Part shown: piece after piece, positions 26,210 through 34,073 of the stretch
How the letters are laid out: each line of letters opens with the position of its first letter
Numbering within the stretch: the stretch's first letter is position 1
Assembly (NCBI RefSeq): GCF_900110575.1
Contig: NZ_FOEF01000004.1
Span: forward strand, 372,001-436,000
Reading direction: 5' to 3'
Source of the DNA: Amycolatopsis saalfeldensis
Lineage (GTDB): Bacteria > Actinomycetota > Actinomycetes > Mycobacteriales > Pseudonocardiaceae
DNA length: 64,000 nt
Notes under the pieces: model-generated
What the model was told of the DNA's origin: nothing
Seen by the model: only the letters and a program-made list of their open reading frames with translations
The model's database searches: none
Position numbers and translations under genes: made by a program

Positions 26210-27106
26210 GTGCGCACCTTTTTCGAGGAGCTGGCGAAGAAACTCGCCGACCGCTGGGTCGGCCTGCTCCTGCTGCCCGGTGCGCTGTTCGCGCTCACTG
26301 CCTGGCTGGCGGCCCGGCTCGGCCAGGCGCACGCCCTCGACTGGACGCGGGCTCCGGCGGCCGCGACGCTGGCGTCGATCGGCCGTCTTTCCGGTGGCGC
26401 GCAAGCGATCCTGGTCCTCGTGGCCCTGCTCGCGGTGACCGGCGCGGGTCTTGCCGTGCAAGCGCTCGCGGCGCTCACCCGCGCGCTGTGGCTCGGCCGG
26501 TGGCCGCGCCTGTTCGCCCGGCCGCAGGTGCGCCGCCGCCGGCGTCGCTGGGAGCGGCTGGTCGCGCGGCGCCGGGAGCTGGAAGCCGCATACCCCGGTG
26601 ACACCCGGACGCCGGACCAGCAGGAGCGGATCGACGACGCGGCCGCCCGGATCACCCGGTTCGCGCTCGCGCGGCCGGGGCGGCCGACGTGGCTCGGGGA
26701 CCGGCTGCACGCCGTGGAACGGGTGGCGCTCGACCGGTCCGGGCTGGACCTGGCGTTCGGCTGGTCCCGGCTGTGGCTGGTGCTGCCGGACCCGGCCCGG
26801 GCCGAGATCACCGCGGCGAGTTCGGCCCTGACCTCCGCGATCGCGGTCGGCACCTGGGGCTGGCCGTACCTAATGCTGGGCGCGGTGTGGTGGCCGTCCG
26901 CGGTGCTCGGGGCGGTGGTGCTGCTGGCGGGCTGGGCCCGGGCGCGCCCGGCTGCCGACGACCTGGCCGCGCTGTCGGAGGCCGCGGTGGACCTGCACGG
27001 CCGGACGCTGGCCGTCGCGCTCGGGGTGGCCGGCGCCGAATCCCGTGGCCCGCTCACCCCCGGCGAGGGCGAGCGGGTCAGCCGCCTGCTCCGCAAGGGA
27101 CGCTGA
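26210..27106 (+). CDS. four-helix membrane protein of the CHAT/TPR module
   Basis: A 298-residue protein with two N-terminal hydrophobic segments (WVGLLLLPGALFALTAWLA about 16-35, and AILVLVALLAVTGAGLAVQALAAL about 64-87). A basic cytoplasmic stretch (RPQVRRRRRRWERLVARRREL, about 105-125) follows, then the conserved-looking RPGRPTWLGDRLHAVE and LDLAFGWSRLWLVLPD. Two further hydrophobic segments lie near 205-245 before a helical C-terminus. GTG 26210 is 4 bp after the upstream stop. I know similar actinobacterial proteins but no assigned function. Next to a CHAT protease it could be the membrane effector or target; that is inference. Confidence 0.75.
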   Translation: MRTFFEELAKKLADRWVGLLLLPGALFALTAWLAARLGQAHALDWTRAPAAATLASIGRLSGGAQAILVLVALLAVTGAGLAVQALAALTRALWLGRWPRLFARPQVRRRRRRWERLVARRRELEAAYPGDTRTPDQQERIDDAAARITRFALARPGRPTWLGDRLHAVERVALDRSGLDLAFGWSRLWLVLPDPARAEITAASSALTSAIAVGTWGWPYLMLGAVWWPSAVLGAVVLLAGWARARPAADDLAALSEAAVDLHGRTLAVALGVAGAESRGPLTPGEGERVSRLLRKGR

Positions 27107-27135
27107 CCGGACGGCGCGAACAACGAGGAGGACGC

Positions 27136-28695
27136 ATGAGCTTCGACCGGGCCGTGAAGAAGGTCAGCAAACGTCTCTCGGCGTACGAACGCACCATGGC
27201 CGCGCAGGACACCGCCAAGGCGATGCGGGAGATCGCCGATCCGGCCGCGCTCGCGGAAGCGGCGAAGCTGTGGCGGGAGGCGCAGCCCGCCGACGCCGCC
27301 CGGCCCAGCCACCTCGAAGCCCTCCGACTGGCCGAAGCCCGGCGGTGCCTGGGAAAACTGCACCTCTACCGCGCCACCGCGATGCCTTCCGGGCAGCTGA
27401 GCCGTGAACTCGCCCAGGGGCTGGGCTACCTGGCGCCGATCGCGGACCGGCCCGGTGCCGTGCCGCCCGCGTTCAAGCAGCTGCTCGGCCCCGACGCGGA
27501 CCCGGACCAGCAGGGCGGCCTGGCCGCGGAAATGCTGGGCGCGGACGCCGACGCCGAGGACGGGGTGTTCGCCGACGCCGTGGTCGCGTTGCTGACCGAA
27601 TCCGTGGCGGCCACCCCGCGGAGCAGCGCCGGGTACGTCACGAGGCTGTCCAACCTCGGCGCCGCGCACCTGTCGCGGTACCACCGCACCGGCGACGCGG
27701 CCGAACTCGACGCCGCGAACGAGCTGCTGGACCGGACGGTCGCGGCCGCCGGGCGGTCGGACCGGAACCTTCCGCTCTACCGGTTCAACCTGGGCAGCAG
27801 CTGGCTCGACAAGTACCTGCTGAGCCGGTCGCCGGTCGACGCGCTGGCGGCCGCCGGCCTGCTCGACCAGGCGCTCGACGGCCTGCCCCGCACCAGCGGC
27901 CTGCGCCGGGACGTGATGTCCATGGCCATGACCGCGCACCGCGCCTGCGTCGCCACCGTCGCCGGCAGCGCGGAAAACCTGGAGCGCGCGTTGAAGCTTT
28001 GCCGGCAGCTGCTCGAAACGGCGGAGGAGGGCACCGGCGACCACGCGAAGTTCCGGACCGAGCTCGGCGTGCTGCTCCTGCAGCGTTTCCTCGACGGCGG
28101 CCCGGACCTGGACCTGGACCAAGCCGTCGAGTCGCTGCGGGAGGCGGTCGTGGCCACCCCGGAGGACCATCCCGAACGCGCGGAACGCCTGTCCCGCCTC
28201 GGCACCGCGCACCGGCGGCGCTACGAGGTCCGCCAGACCGCGCAGGATCTGGAACTCGCCGTCGCGTGGGGGGAGCAGTCGGTGGCCGCGCCGTGCGCCC
28301 GTCCCGCGGACCGGGCCGGGCACTACTCGAACGTCGGCCTGGCCTACCGCGAGCGTTACCAGTGGTTCGGCGAGCCCGGCGACCTGGACCGCGCGGTGGC
28401 CTACGGCGAGGAGGCGGTCCGGATCCACCCGGCGGACGACCCGGACCGCGCGATCGCCCTGCACAACCTGGGCACCGCCTACCAGCGCCGGTTCGAGCGC
28501 GGCAACGCCCGCGCCGACATCGACCTCGCCGTCGACGTCGCCGAGCAGGCCGTGGCGGCAACCTCGCCGGGACACCCCATGCTCGCGGAACGGCTGGCGG
28601 GCCTCAGCCGCGCGTACGAGGCACGCCACACCCTCAGCGGCGACCCGGCGGATCTCCTTCGCGCGCAACGGGCCGGCAACGGGCAGCGGCCCTGA
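27136..28695 (+). CDS. TPR-repeat protein paralogous to the CHAT protein's repeat region
   Basis: A 519-residue, cysteine-poor helical protein. The first 120 residues contain VKKVSKRLSAYERTM and PPAFKQLLGPDADPDQQG. The same IPPAFRRILGPAAEPQGQG-like motif occurs in the middle of the TPR-CHAT protein, so the two are related. From about 155 on there are TPR-like units such as RLSNLGAAHLSRYHRTGDAAELD, RLGTAHRRRYEVRQTAQDL, SNVGLAYRERYQWFGEPGDLD and LGTAYQRRFERGNARADIDLA. There is no CHAT or other enzyme domain. ATG 27136 has AACGAGGAGG upstream. It is likely a scaffold or sensor in the module. Confidence 0.8.
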   Translation: MSFDRAVKKVSKRLSAYERTMAAQDTAKAMREIADPAALAEAAKLWREAQPADAARPSHLEALRLAEARRCLGKLHLYRATAMPSGQLSRELAQGLGYLAPIADRPGAVPPAFKQLLGPDADPDQQGGLAAEMLGADADAEDGVFADAVVALLTESVAATPRSSAGYVTRLSNLGAAHLSRYHRTGDAAELDAANELLDRTVAAAGRSDRNLPLYRFNLGSSWLDKYLLSRSPVDALAAAGLLDQALDGLPRTSGLRRDVMSMAMTAHRACVATVAGSAENLERALKLCRQLLETAEEGTGDHAKFRTELGVLLLQRFLDGGPDLDLDQAVESLREAVVATPEDHPERAERLSRLGTAHRRRYEVRQTAQDLELAVAWGEQSVAAPCARPADRAGHYSNVGLAYRERYQWFGEPGDLDRAVAYGEEAVRIHPADDPDRAIALHNLGTAYQRRFERGNARADIDLAVDVAEQAVAATSPGHPMLAERLAGLSRAYEARHTLSGDPADLLRAQRAGNGQRP

Positions 28696-28728
28696 AACCG
28701 CAGCGTCTCGACGGAGACGAGAGCGCGT

Positions 28729-29400
28729 CTAGCCGAGCGTCCCGACGCCGGCCAGGATGAGGTCGACCCCGGCGAGGAACTGGTCGCGGTCGTCGTGCTC
28801 GACGAGCTGCTTCGCGATCTGATGCACAAACGGGTACTTCGCGGGGTCGAGCCGCACCCACTGGTCGACAACGCCGGAAAGGAAGGCCGTCCGGTCCGTG
28901 CCGGGCTCGACCAGGCGGGCGTTCGCGGCGTTCTGCCCGGCGACGCCGAGGGAGTAGTTCACGAGCGCGGACGCGGCGCCGAACTGCGCCGATTCGGGCA
29001 CGCCGAGCGCCTTGAGCTGGCCGCCCATGCCTTCGAAGAGCTGCAGCATCGCGAACTGCCACGGCTCGCCCGCGATCTGGGCGCCCACCCAGGGGTGCGC
29101 GTCGATCGCGTCGAACAGCCCCAGCGCCATGGTGCGGATCGCCTCGCGCGGCTCCGTGCCCTCGGGCACGTCGGTCATCACCCGGGCGATGACGTCGCCG
29201 GTGGCCGCCGCGAGCAGGTCGCCCTTGTTCTCGACGTGCCAGTAGATCGCCCCGGGCCCGGTGGCCAGGCGCTGGGTGAGCGCGCGGAAGGTCAGCGCGC
29301 GCTCGCCGTCGGTGTCGAGGATTTCGATCGCCGCCTCGACGATCCGCTCCTTCGAGAGCGCGTCCGCGCGCCGTTCGGTGCGCTGCCTCCTGGTCGCCAT
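28729..29400 (-). CDS. TetR family transcriptional regulator
   Basis: A 223-residue repressor-type protein. The N-terminal HTH domain reads SKERIVEAAIEILDTDGERALTFRALTQRLATGPGAIYWHVENKGDLL (pieces at about 17-63), and the rest is a helical ligand domain. ATG 29400. It lies 50 bp downstream of the MarR gene on the same strand and is convergent with the TPR gene, with a small CGTCTC/GAGACG hairpin between them at 28704-28719. Target genes are unknown. Confidence 0.87.
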   Translation of the reverse strand: MATRRQRTERRADALSKERIVEAAIEILDTDGERALTFRALTQRLATGPGAIYWHVENKGDLLAAATGDVIARVMTDVPEGTEPREAIRTMALGLFDAIDAHPWVGAQIAGEPWQFAMLQLFEGMGGQLKALGVPESAQFGAASALVNYSLGVAGQNAANARLVEPGTDRTAFLSGVVDQWVRLDPAKYPFVHQIAKQLVEHDDRDQFLAGVDLILAGVGTLG

Positions 29401-29450
29401 CGGCCCCGTCCTGAACTGGCTGGAACTTTGTTCCAACAATACGGCGTCCC

Positions 29451-29957
29451 TCAGCCGCGCACCCGGGCCGTCGACCCCAGCGCGGTGCCGATCACGCGGA
29501 AGGCGCGGGCCACGTCGGCGCGCTGCCGGTCGGTCAGCGTGGCGATGGCCTCGTCCTCGAGCACCAGACGGCGGGGCATGACCTGGTCGACCGCGGCCGC
29601 GCCCTGCTCGCTGATGGTGACCAGCGCGCTGCGCTTGTCCGCCGGGTTCGCCACCCGCTGGACCAGCCCGCGCCGCTCCAGCTTCGTCAGGGTCTTGCTC
29701 AGGGCGGCCGCGGACTTGTCCATGGTCTGGGCCAGCCGCCGGGCGATCACCGGGGACGGTGCGTGGCGGAGGTGGAACAGCACGTCGAACTCGGCCGAGC
29801 TGATCGGCGAGGTCTCGAAGACCGGTTCGAGCAGCAGTTCGAGCATGGCGTGGGCGCGTTTGAGCCCGCCGAACAACGTCATCGGGGCCAGGTCGAGATC
29901 GGGGCGCGCCGCTCGCCACTGATCCCAGGTGATCGCGGCTGCGTCGCCGTCCGCCAT
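29451..29957 (-). CDS. MarR family transcriptional regulator
   Basis: A 168-residue winged-helix regulator: SSAEFDVLFHLRHAPSPV, recognition helix region MDKSAAALSKTLTKLERRGLVQRVANPADKRSALVTISEQG (about 78-120), and helical dimer ends. It is divergent from the CocE-type hydrolase with 89 bp between starts. The intergenic region contains TCAACTAGTAGACTA, close to the palindrome TCAACTAATAGTTGA found after the hydrolase gene, so both are candidate operators of this protein. Confidence 0.88.
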   Translation of the reverse strand: MADGDAAAITWDQWRAARPDLDLAPMTLFGGLKRAHAMLELLLEPVFETSPISSAEFDVLFHLRHAPSPVIARRLAQTMDKSAAALSKTLTKLERRGLVQRVANPADKRSALVTISEQGAAAVDQVMPRRLVLEDEAIATLTDRQRADVARAFRVIGTALGSTARVRG

Positions 29958-29972
29958 GGTCAGCTCATTTCG

Positions 29973-29987
29973 TCAACTAGTAGACTA
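29973..29987. promoter_or_regulatory. candidate MarR operator in divergent promoter
   Basis: TCAACTAGTAGACTA resembles one arm plus centre of the perfect palindrome at 31671. It lies between the MarR and CocE-type genes, with a possible -10 (TACTAT, 29994-29999) just downstream for the plus-strand gene. Confidence 0.5.
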
Positions 29988-30046
29988 CCTGTGTACTATA
30001 GCGGGTCCGCGCGGCTGAGGAGCGGGCACGGTTCGAAGGAGAACAC

Positions 30047-31678
30047 ATGCCCCGGAACAGAACCGCCGGCTGGCCGGCCCGGATGGCAGACCGCCTCCAG
30101 AGCAAGACAGTGGGCCTGGAGCCCGCTCGTAACCGGTACACCGTCGAGCGCGGCCTCGAAGTGCCCACACGGGACGGCGCCGTCCTGGTGACCGACCACT
30201 ACGCGCCGGTGGGCGACCCGCTGGGCACGGTGCTCGTCCGGTCGCCCTATGGCCGGGGCCTGCCGGAAAGCCTTTTCCACGGCCGGATGCTGGCCGGGCG
30301 CGGGTACCACGTCCTGGTGCAGAGCGTCCGGGGCACCGGCGGCTCCACCGGGCCGTTCCGGCCGATCGCCCAGGAGGCCGCGGACGCCCAGGACGCGGTC
30401 GCCTGGCTGCGAGCCCAGTCCTGGTTCGACGGGCGGCTGGCCACCCTGGGCGGCTCCTACCTCGGCTGGACGCAGTGGGCGCTGCTCCAGGACCCGCCGG
30501 CCGAGCTGCGCGCCTGCGTCGTCCTGGTGGGGCCGCACGACTTCGCCCGGGCGGTCCGCGGCGGCGGCGCGCTGGCGCTGGCCGACTTCCTGGGCTGGAG
30601 CGCCGCGGTCGAGGCCCAGGGGACCGGCGGGCTCCGCGGCCTGCGTGAGATGGCCGCCGCGCGCAGGCGGACGGCGGCCGCACTCAGCCGCCGCTGGTCG
30701 GCCGCCGAGGCCGCGGCGGCCGCGCTGAACGGGCGCGGCACGTGGTTTTCCGAGTGGCTGGCCCACGAAGACCTCCGAGATCCGTTCTGGGACGCCTACC
30801 GGGCCACGTCCGTGCTGGCCGAGGTCGCCGTCCCGACCCTGCTCATCGGCGGGTGGCGGGACGTGTTCCTGGAGCAGACCCTGGAGCAGTATTCCGCGCT
30901 CTCGGCGCACAATCCCGAGGTCGGCCTGACCGTGGGACCGTGGACCCACCTCGACACGGCGGTCAAGGCGGCGAAGGTGACCGACGCGGAGGCACTGGCC
31001 TGGTTCGACTGCCACCTCGGGAAAACGGGCGCGCGCCGGGGCTCGAAGGTCCGGGTTCACGTCACCGGCGCAGGGGAGTGGCGCAGCCTGCCGAGCTGGC
31101 CGCCGGAGACCGTCGACTGGACGCTGTACCCGAACGCGGACGGCTCGCTCCCCGAGACCCGCGCCGAGGACCCGAGCGAATCCCGCCTGGTCGAATTCCC
31201 TTACGACCCCGCCGATCCCACCCCCGCGGCAGGCGGGCACCACATGTCACCCGGCGCGGGCAGCGTCGACAACCGCGAGCTGGAAGCGCGGGCGGACGTG
31301 ATCACCTTCACCTCGGCCCCGCTGCCGGCGGACGTGGAGGTGTTCGGCCCGGCGCGGCTGCACCTGGCCCTGCGCGGCCACCAGGCGGACAACGGCGTCT
31401 TCGTGCGGGTGTGCGATGTGGACACTCGCGGCCGGTCGTGGAACATCTCCGAGACCTTCCGCCGTGCCACCGCTGCCACCGACGGCGTGGCCGAGCTGGA
31501 CCTCCTGACCAGCCCGTGTGCCCATCGTTTCCGGGCCGGGCACCGGATTCGCCTCCAGGTCTCCGGCGGGGCCTATCCCCGTTACGACCGCAACCCGCGC
31601 GCGGCCGGATACCGGGTCGACTGTGATCTCTCCGCACTGCACCTGCCGATCGCGGGCACCGCTGGTATGGTCAACTAA
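30047..31678 (+). CDS. CocE/NonD family X-Pro dipeptidyl-peptidase-type hydrolase
   Basis: A 543-residue cytoplasmic hydrolase (no signal peptide). The alpha/beta hydrolase domain has PTRDGAVLVTDHYAP, the oxyanion segment QSVRGTGGS, nucleophile GGSYLGWTQ (about residue 143), catalytic Asp in LLIGGWRDVF and His in VGPWTHLDT. The C-terminal jelly-roll domain (about 330-540) has ADVEVFGPARLHL and FRAGHRIRLQVSG. Family members cleave cocaine-like esters, beta-lactam esters or X-Pro peptides; the substrate here is unknown. ATG 30047 follows GAAGGAGAA. Its stop codon lies inside the palindrome at 31671-31685. Confidence 0.9.
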   Translation: MPRNRTAGWPARMADRLQSKTVGLEPARNRYTVERGLEVPTRDGAVLVTDHYAPVGDPLGTVLVRSPYGRGLPESLFHGRMLAGRGYHVLVQSVRGTGGSTGPFRPIAQEAADAQDAVAWLRAQSWFDGRLATLGGSYLGWTQWALLQDPPAELRACVVLVGPHDFARAVRGGGALALADFLGWSAAVEAQGTGGLRGLREMAAARRRTAAALSRRWSAAEAAAAALNGRGTWFSEWLAHEDLRDPFWDAYRATSVLAEVAVPTLLIGGWRDVFLEQTLEQYSALSAHNPEVGLTVGPWTHLDTAVKAAKVTDAEALAWFDCHLGKTGARRGSKVRVHVTGAGEWRSLPSWPPETVDWTLYPNADGSLPETRAEDPSESRLVEFPYDPADPTPAAGGHHMSPGAGSVDNRELEARADVITFTSAPLPADVEVFGPARLHLALRGHQADNGVFVRVCDVDTRGRSWNISETFRRATAATDGVAELDLLTSPCAHRFRAGHRIRLQVSGGAYPRYDRNPRAAGYRVDCDLSALHLPIAGTAGMVN

Positions 31679-31685
31679 TAGTTGA
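31671..31685. promoter_or_regulatory. perfect palindrome, candidate MarR operator
   Basis: TCAACTAATAGTTGA, 6-bp arms around AAT, overlaps the stop of the CocE-type gene and lies 144 bp before the lipoprotein esterase. It resembles the site at 29973, so the same MarR regulator could control both hydrolases. Confidence 0.55.
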
Positions 31686-31828
31686 ACGGTTAACGATCTG
31701 GCAGGGCCCTTCGTCCGGGTGAGATCTTCACCGGAACGGGCAGGCCGCGAGTCGGCTGCATCCGGTTGGCTCGGCCATCGTCGCCGGCCGTTTTCCGGTA
31801 CCGCGAAACCCACGACCAGGAGTCCCTC

Positions 31829-32986
31829 ATGCGATCAGCCAGGCTTTCCCTGGGCGCGCTCGCCGTGGTGGCGGCGCTCGCCGTCGCCGCGTGTTCGGGC
31901 GGCTCGACCGAAGCTTCCCCCGGCTCGTCAGTGCCCAGCTCGTCCACCTCGTCGTCCGCCTGCCCGAGCAGCCCGGCCCCGGCCGGCCCGCCCGGCGCGG
32001 GCCCGGCCGGGGCGCCCACCCCGCAGGTGAAGCTGGTGGTCCCGGTAGACACCAGCACCAGCACGGTGCTCAAGCCGGACCCGGCCCAGCAGATCCAGTG
32101 CGGGAAAGTCCAGGTGGACACCAAGGACAACGTGGCGTTCGCCGCGCCGAAGCTGGCCGACGGCAAGACCAAGCAGCTCCGGATGGACATCCAGGTGCCG
32201 CGAACCCCGGGCCCGAAGCCGCTGGTGGTCTACGTGCCCGGCGGCGGTTTCGTGCAGGCGGACAAGCAGGGCAACCTCCCACTGCGCACCTACGCCGCGG
32301 ACGCCGGGTTCGTCGTCGCGAGCATCCAGTACCGGGTGCAGCCCGACGGCGCGACGTACACCGACAGCATCGCCGATGTGAAGTCGGCCATCCGGTACTT
32401 GCGGGCGCACGCGTCGGCCTACCAGATCGACCCGGGCAAGGTGGGCGTCTGGGGTGACTCGGCCGGCGGCTACCTGGTCGCGATGGTGGGGGTGACCAAC
32501 GGCGACAAGCGGTACGACATCGGGGACAACCTAGACCAGAGCAGTGATGTGCAGGCCGTGGTCGACAAGTTCGGCGCCTCCGATCTGTCCAAACTGGAGT
32601 CGGACTACGACGCCGCTTCGCAGCAGGCGGCGGCCGGGCTGATGACCGTCGTGGGCAAGTACGTGAACGGGCCGGCCAGCACTCAGCCGGCGTCGGCCAC
32701 CCCGGCGGCCATCGCCGCGGCCAACCCGATCACCCACGTCAAGCCGGCCGATCCGCCGTTCGTGATCTTCCACGGCAGCGCCGACACGCTGATCTCGCCC
32801 AGCCAGACCCTCATGCTGCAGAACGCGTTGAAGGCGGCCGGGGTGAAGAGCACCCGGTACGTCGTCGGGGGCGCCGGGCACGGCGACCTGTCCTTCACCG
32901 GTGACACCAAGAGCGCGCTGCAGTGGACGTCCGCGAACGTCGCCGCGCCGTTGCTCGACTTCCTGAACCAGAGCCTGAAGGGCTGA
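31829..32986 (+). CDS. lipoprotein esterase/lipase of the alpha/beta hydrolase fold
   Basis: A 385-residue exported lipoprotein. The signal SARLSLGALAVVAALAVAAC has a lipobox VAAC with Cys about 22, followed by a Ser/Pro-rich linker to about residue 75. The hydrolase domain shows VYVPGGGFVQ (the oxyanion HGGG-like motif with P instead of H), nucleophile VWGDSAGGY, Asp in VIFHGSADTLI and His in GGAGHGDLS, as in hormone-sensitive-lipase and carboxylesterase families. ATG 31829 has CCAGGAG upstream. A strong hairpin follows the gene. Confidence 0.87.
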   Translation: MRSARLSLGALAVVAALAVAACSGGSTEASPGSSVPSSSTSSSACPSSPAPAGPPGAGPAGAPTPQVKLVVPVDTSTSTVLKPDPAQQIQCGKVQVDTKDNVAFAAPKLADGKTKQLRMDIQVPRTPGPKPLVVYVPGGGFVQADKQGNLPLRTYAADAGFVVASIQYRVQPDGATYTDSIADVKSAIRYLRAHASAYQIDPGKVGVWGDSAGGYLVAMVGVTNGDKRYDIGDNLDQSSDVQAVVDKFGASDLSKLESDYDAASQQAAAGLMTVVGKYVNGPASTQPASATPAAIAAANPITHVKPADPPFVIFHGSADTLISPSQTLMLQNALKAAGVKSTRYVVGGAGHGDLSFTGDTKSALQWTSANVAAPLLDFLNQSLKG

Positions 32987-32993
32987 GCCGTGC

Positions 32994-33022
32994 GGTGCCC
33001 GCCTCACCGCGAGGCGGGCACC
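32994..33022. terminator. bidirectional terminator hairpin
   Basis: GGTGCCCGCCTC at 32994-33005 pairs with GAGGCGGGCACC at 33011-33022 (12-bp perfect stem, loop ACCGC). It lies between the esterase and the convergent hydrolase remnant. Confidence 0.85.
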
Positions 33023-33029
33023 GTTCCGG

Positions 33030-33480
33030 TCAGAGCGCCGCCGCGGCCTGCTTGACGAGGCCGGCGACCAGACCCGGCTGCGACTCGTAGATCGCGTGGC
33101 TGCCGGGCACCTCGACGACGGTGGCCCCGGCCCGCTCGGCCATCGCGCGCGGGGCCGGCGGCGGGATCATCCGGTCGTCGGTCGCGACGAGGTACCAGGT
33201 GGGCCTGACCCGCCAGGCCGGCTCGCCCACGACCCCGGCCAGCGCCTCGACGGCCCACGGGACCTGCGCGTCGGCCAGGAAGGCCGCGCGGTCCGCGGGC
33301 AGCTCCCCGGCGAACGACTCGTGGAACTGCTCCCGGTCCAGGAAGAGGAAACCGTCCTGCGGGGGCAGGATCGGCGGGACCGGGGCGCGGGTCGGCGATC
33401 AGGGTGTTGACCGACTCGCCCTCGTCCGGGGCGAAGGGCGTGACGCAGACCGGCGCGGCGACGTTTTCGTGGGTTCCCGC
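33030..33480 (-). pseudogene. 5'-truncated, frameshifted alpha/beta hydrolase
   Basis: The minus strand encodes the C-terminal half of a short esterase-type hydrolase (salicylate-esterase/EstC-like). APDEGESVNTLIADPR is in one frame near 33440-33390. After a shift, PPILPPQDGFLFLDREQFHE and VPWAVEALAGVVGEPAWR continue into YLVATDDRMIPPPA (Asp) and VEVPGSHAIYESQPG (His) to the stop at 33030. The nucleophile half is absent, and upstream sequence is unrelated. An intact paralogue would be about 230-260 residues. Confidence 0.8.
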
Positions 33481-34073
33481 CGCACTGCGGCGGCACCGCC
33501 GGTCGGGGGCGGCCGGGATCCGGCGGCTTGTTCAACGCTCCGGCCGGGGTCGCCGGCGTCTCTCCGCCTCCGGCCGCACCGCGGGGTACCGGCCGGCCGG
33601 AGTAGTCCGGTTGTCGCGACATCGAATTCGTTTTCACCAAGCGTGATCCACCGTCACCCGGCCGGGCATTTCCCTGGTTCCCGGTGAAACGACGGCGTTA
33701 TTGGCGTGGCGTTTATCAAGGGAAATGTCCCCCGATTCACCGAGTCCGGTTTGTGCCGTATCCGGGACGTCGTTCGCCCGGTCGACGGAGCGCCGGGCCC
33801 ACGCTCGGGAATCGCGTGGTTTTCCCGGTGACTCTTCCGTTCCGGCCGCTAGGCCGATCGGGCGGCCCGGCGCGCCCAGGGGTCTCGGCTGAGTGTTTTC
33901 CCCGCGTGGACCGGCATTCGAGTGACTCCGGCCGTGACTCGAACGTGGCCTTGTGCGGCTAATCCGGCTTGCTATGTTGGACCAGGCGGAGCTGCTGAAC
34001 CGACCGATAATCGCCACTTTTTCCGCTGATCTCCGTATTTCTGTCCCCGGACTGACGATGGGTGGATCTCACT
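33481..34073. other. intergenic region upstream of the encapsulin operon
   Basis: About 590 bp without a convincing gene and with lower GC than coding DNA. It contains an inverted pair TTCGAGT (33917-33923) and ACTCGAA (33937-33943) just upstream of a promoter-like sequence at 33951-33978, so the distal part is probably the control region of the shell-protein operon. Short frames in it have no coding bias. Confidence 0.55.
33951..33978 (+). promoter_or_regulatory. putative sigma-70-type promoter of the encapsulin operon
   Basis: TTGTGC (33951-33956) and TATGTT (33973-33978) are spaced by 16 bp, about 95 bp before the first shell gene. Assigned by eye. Confidence 0.4.
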
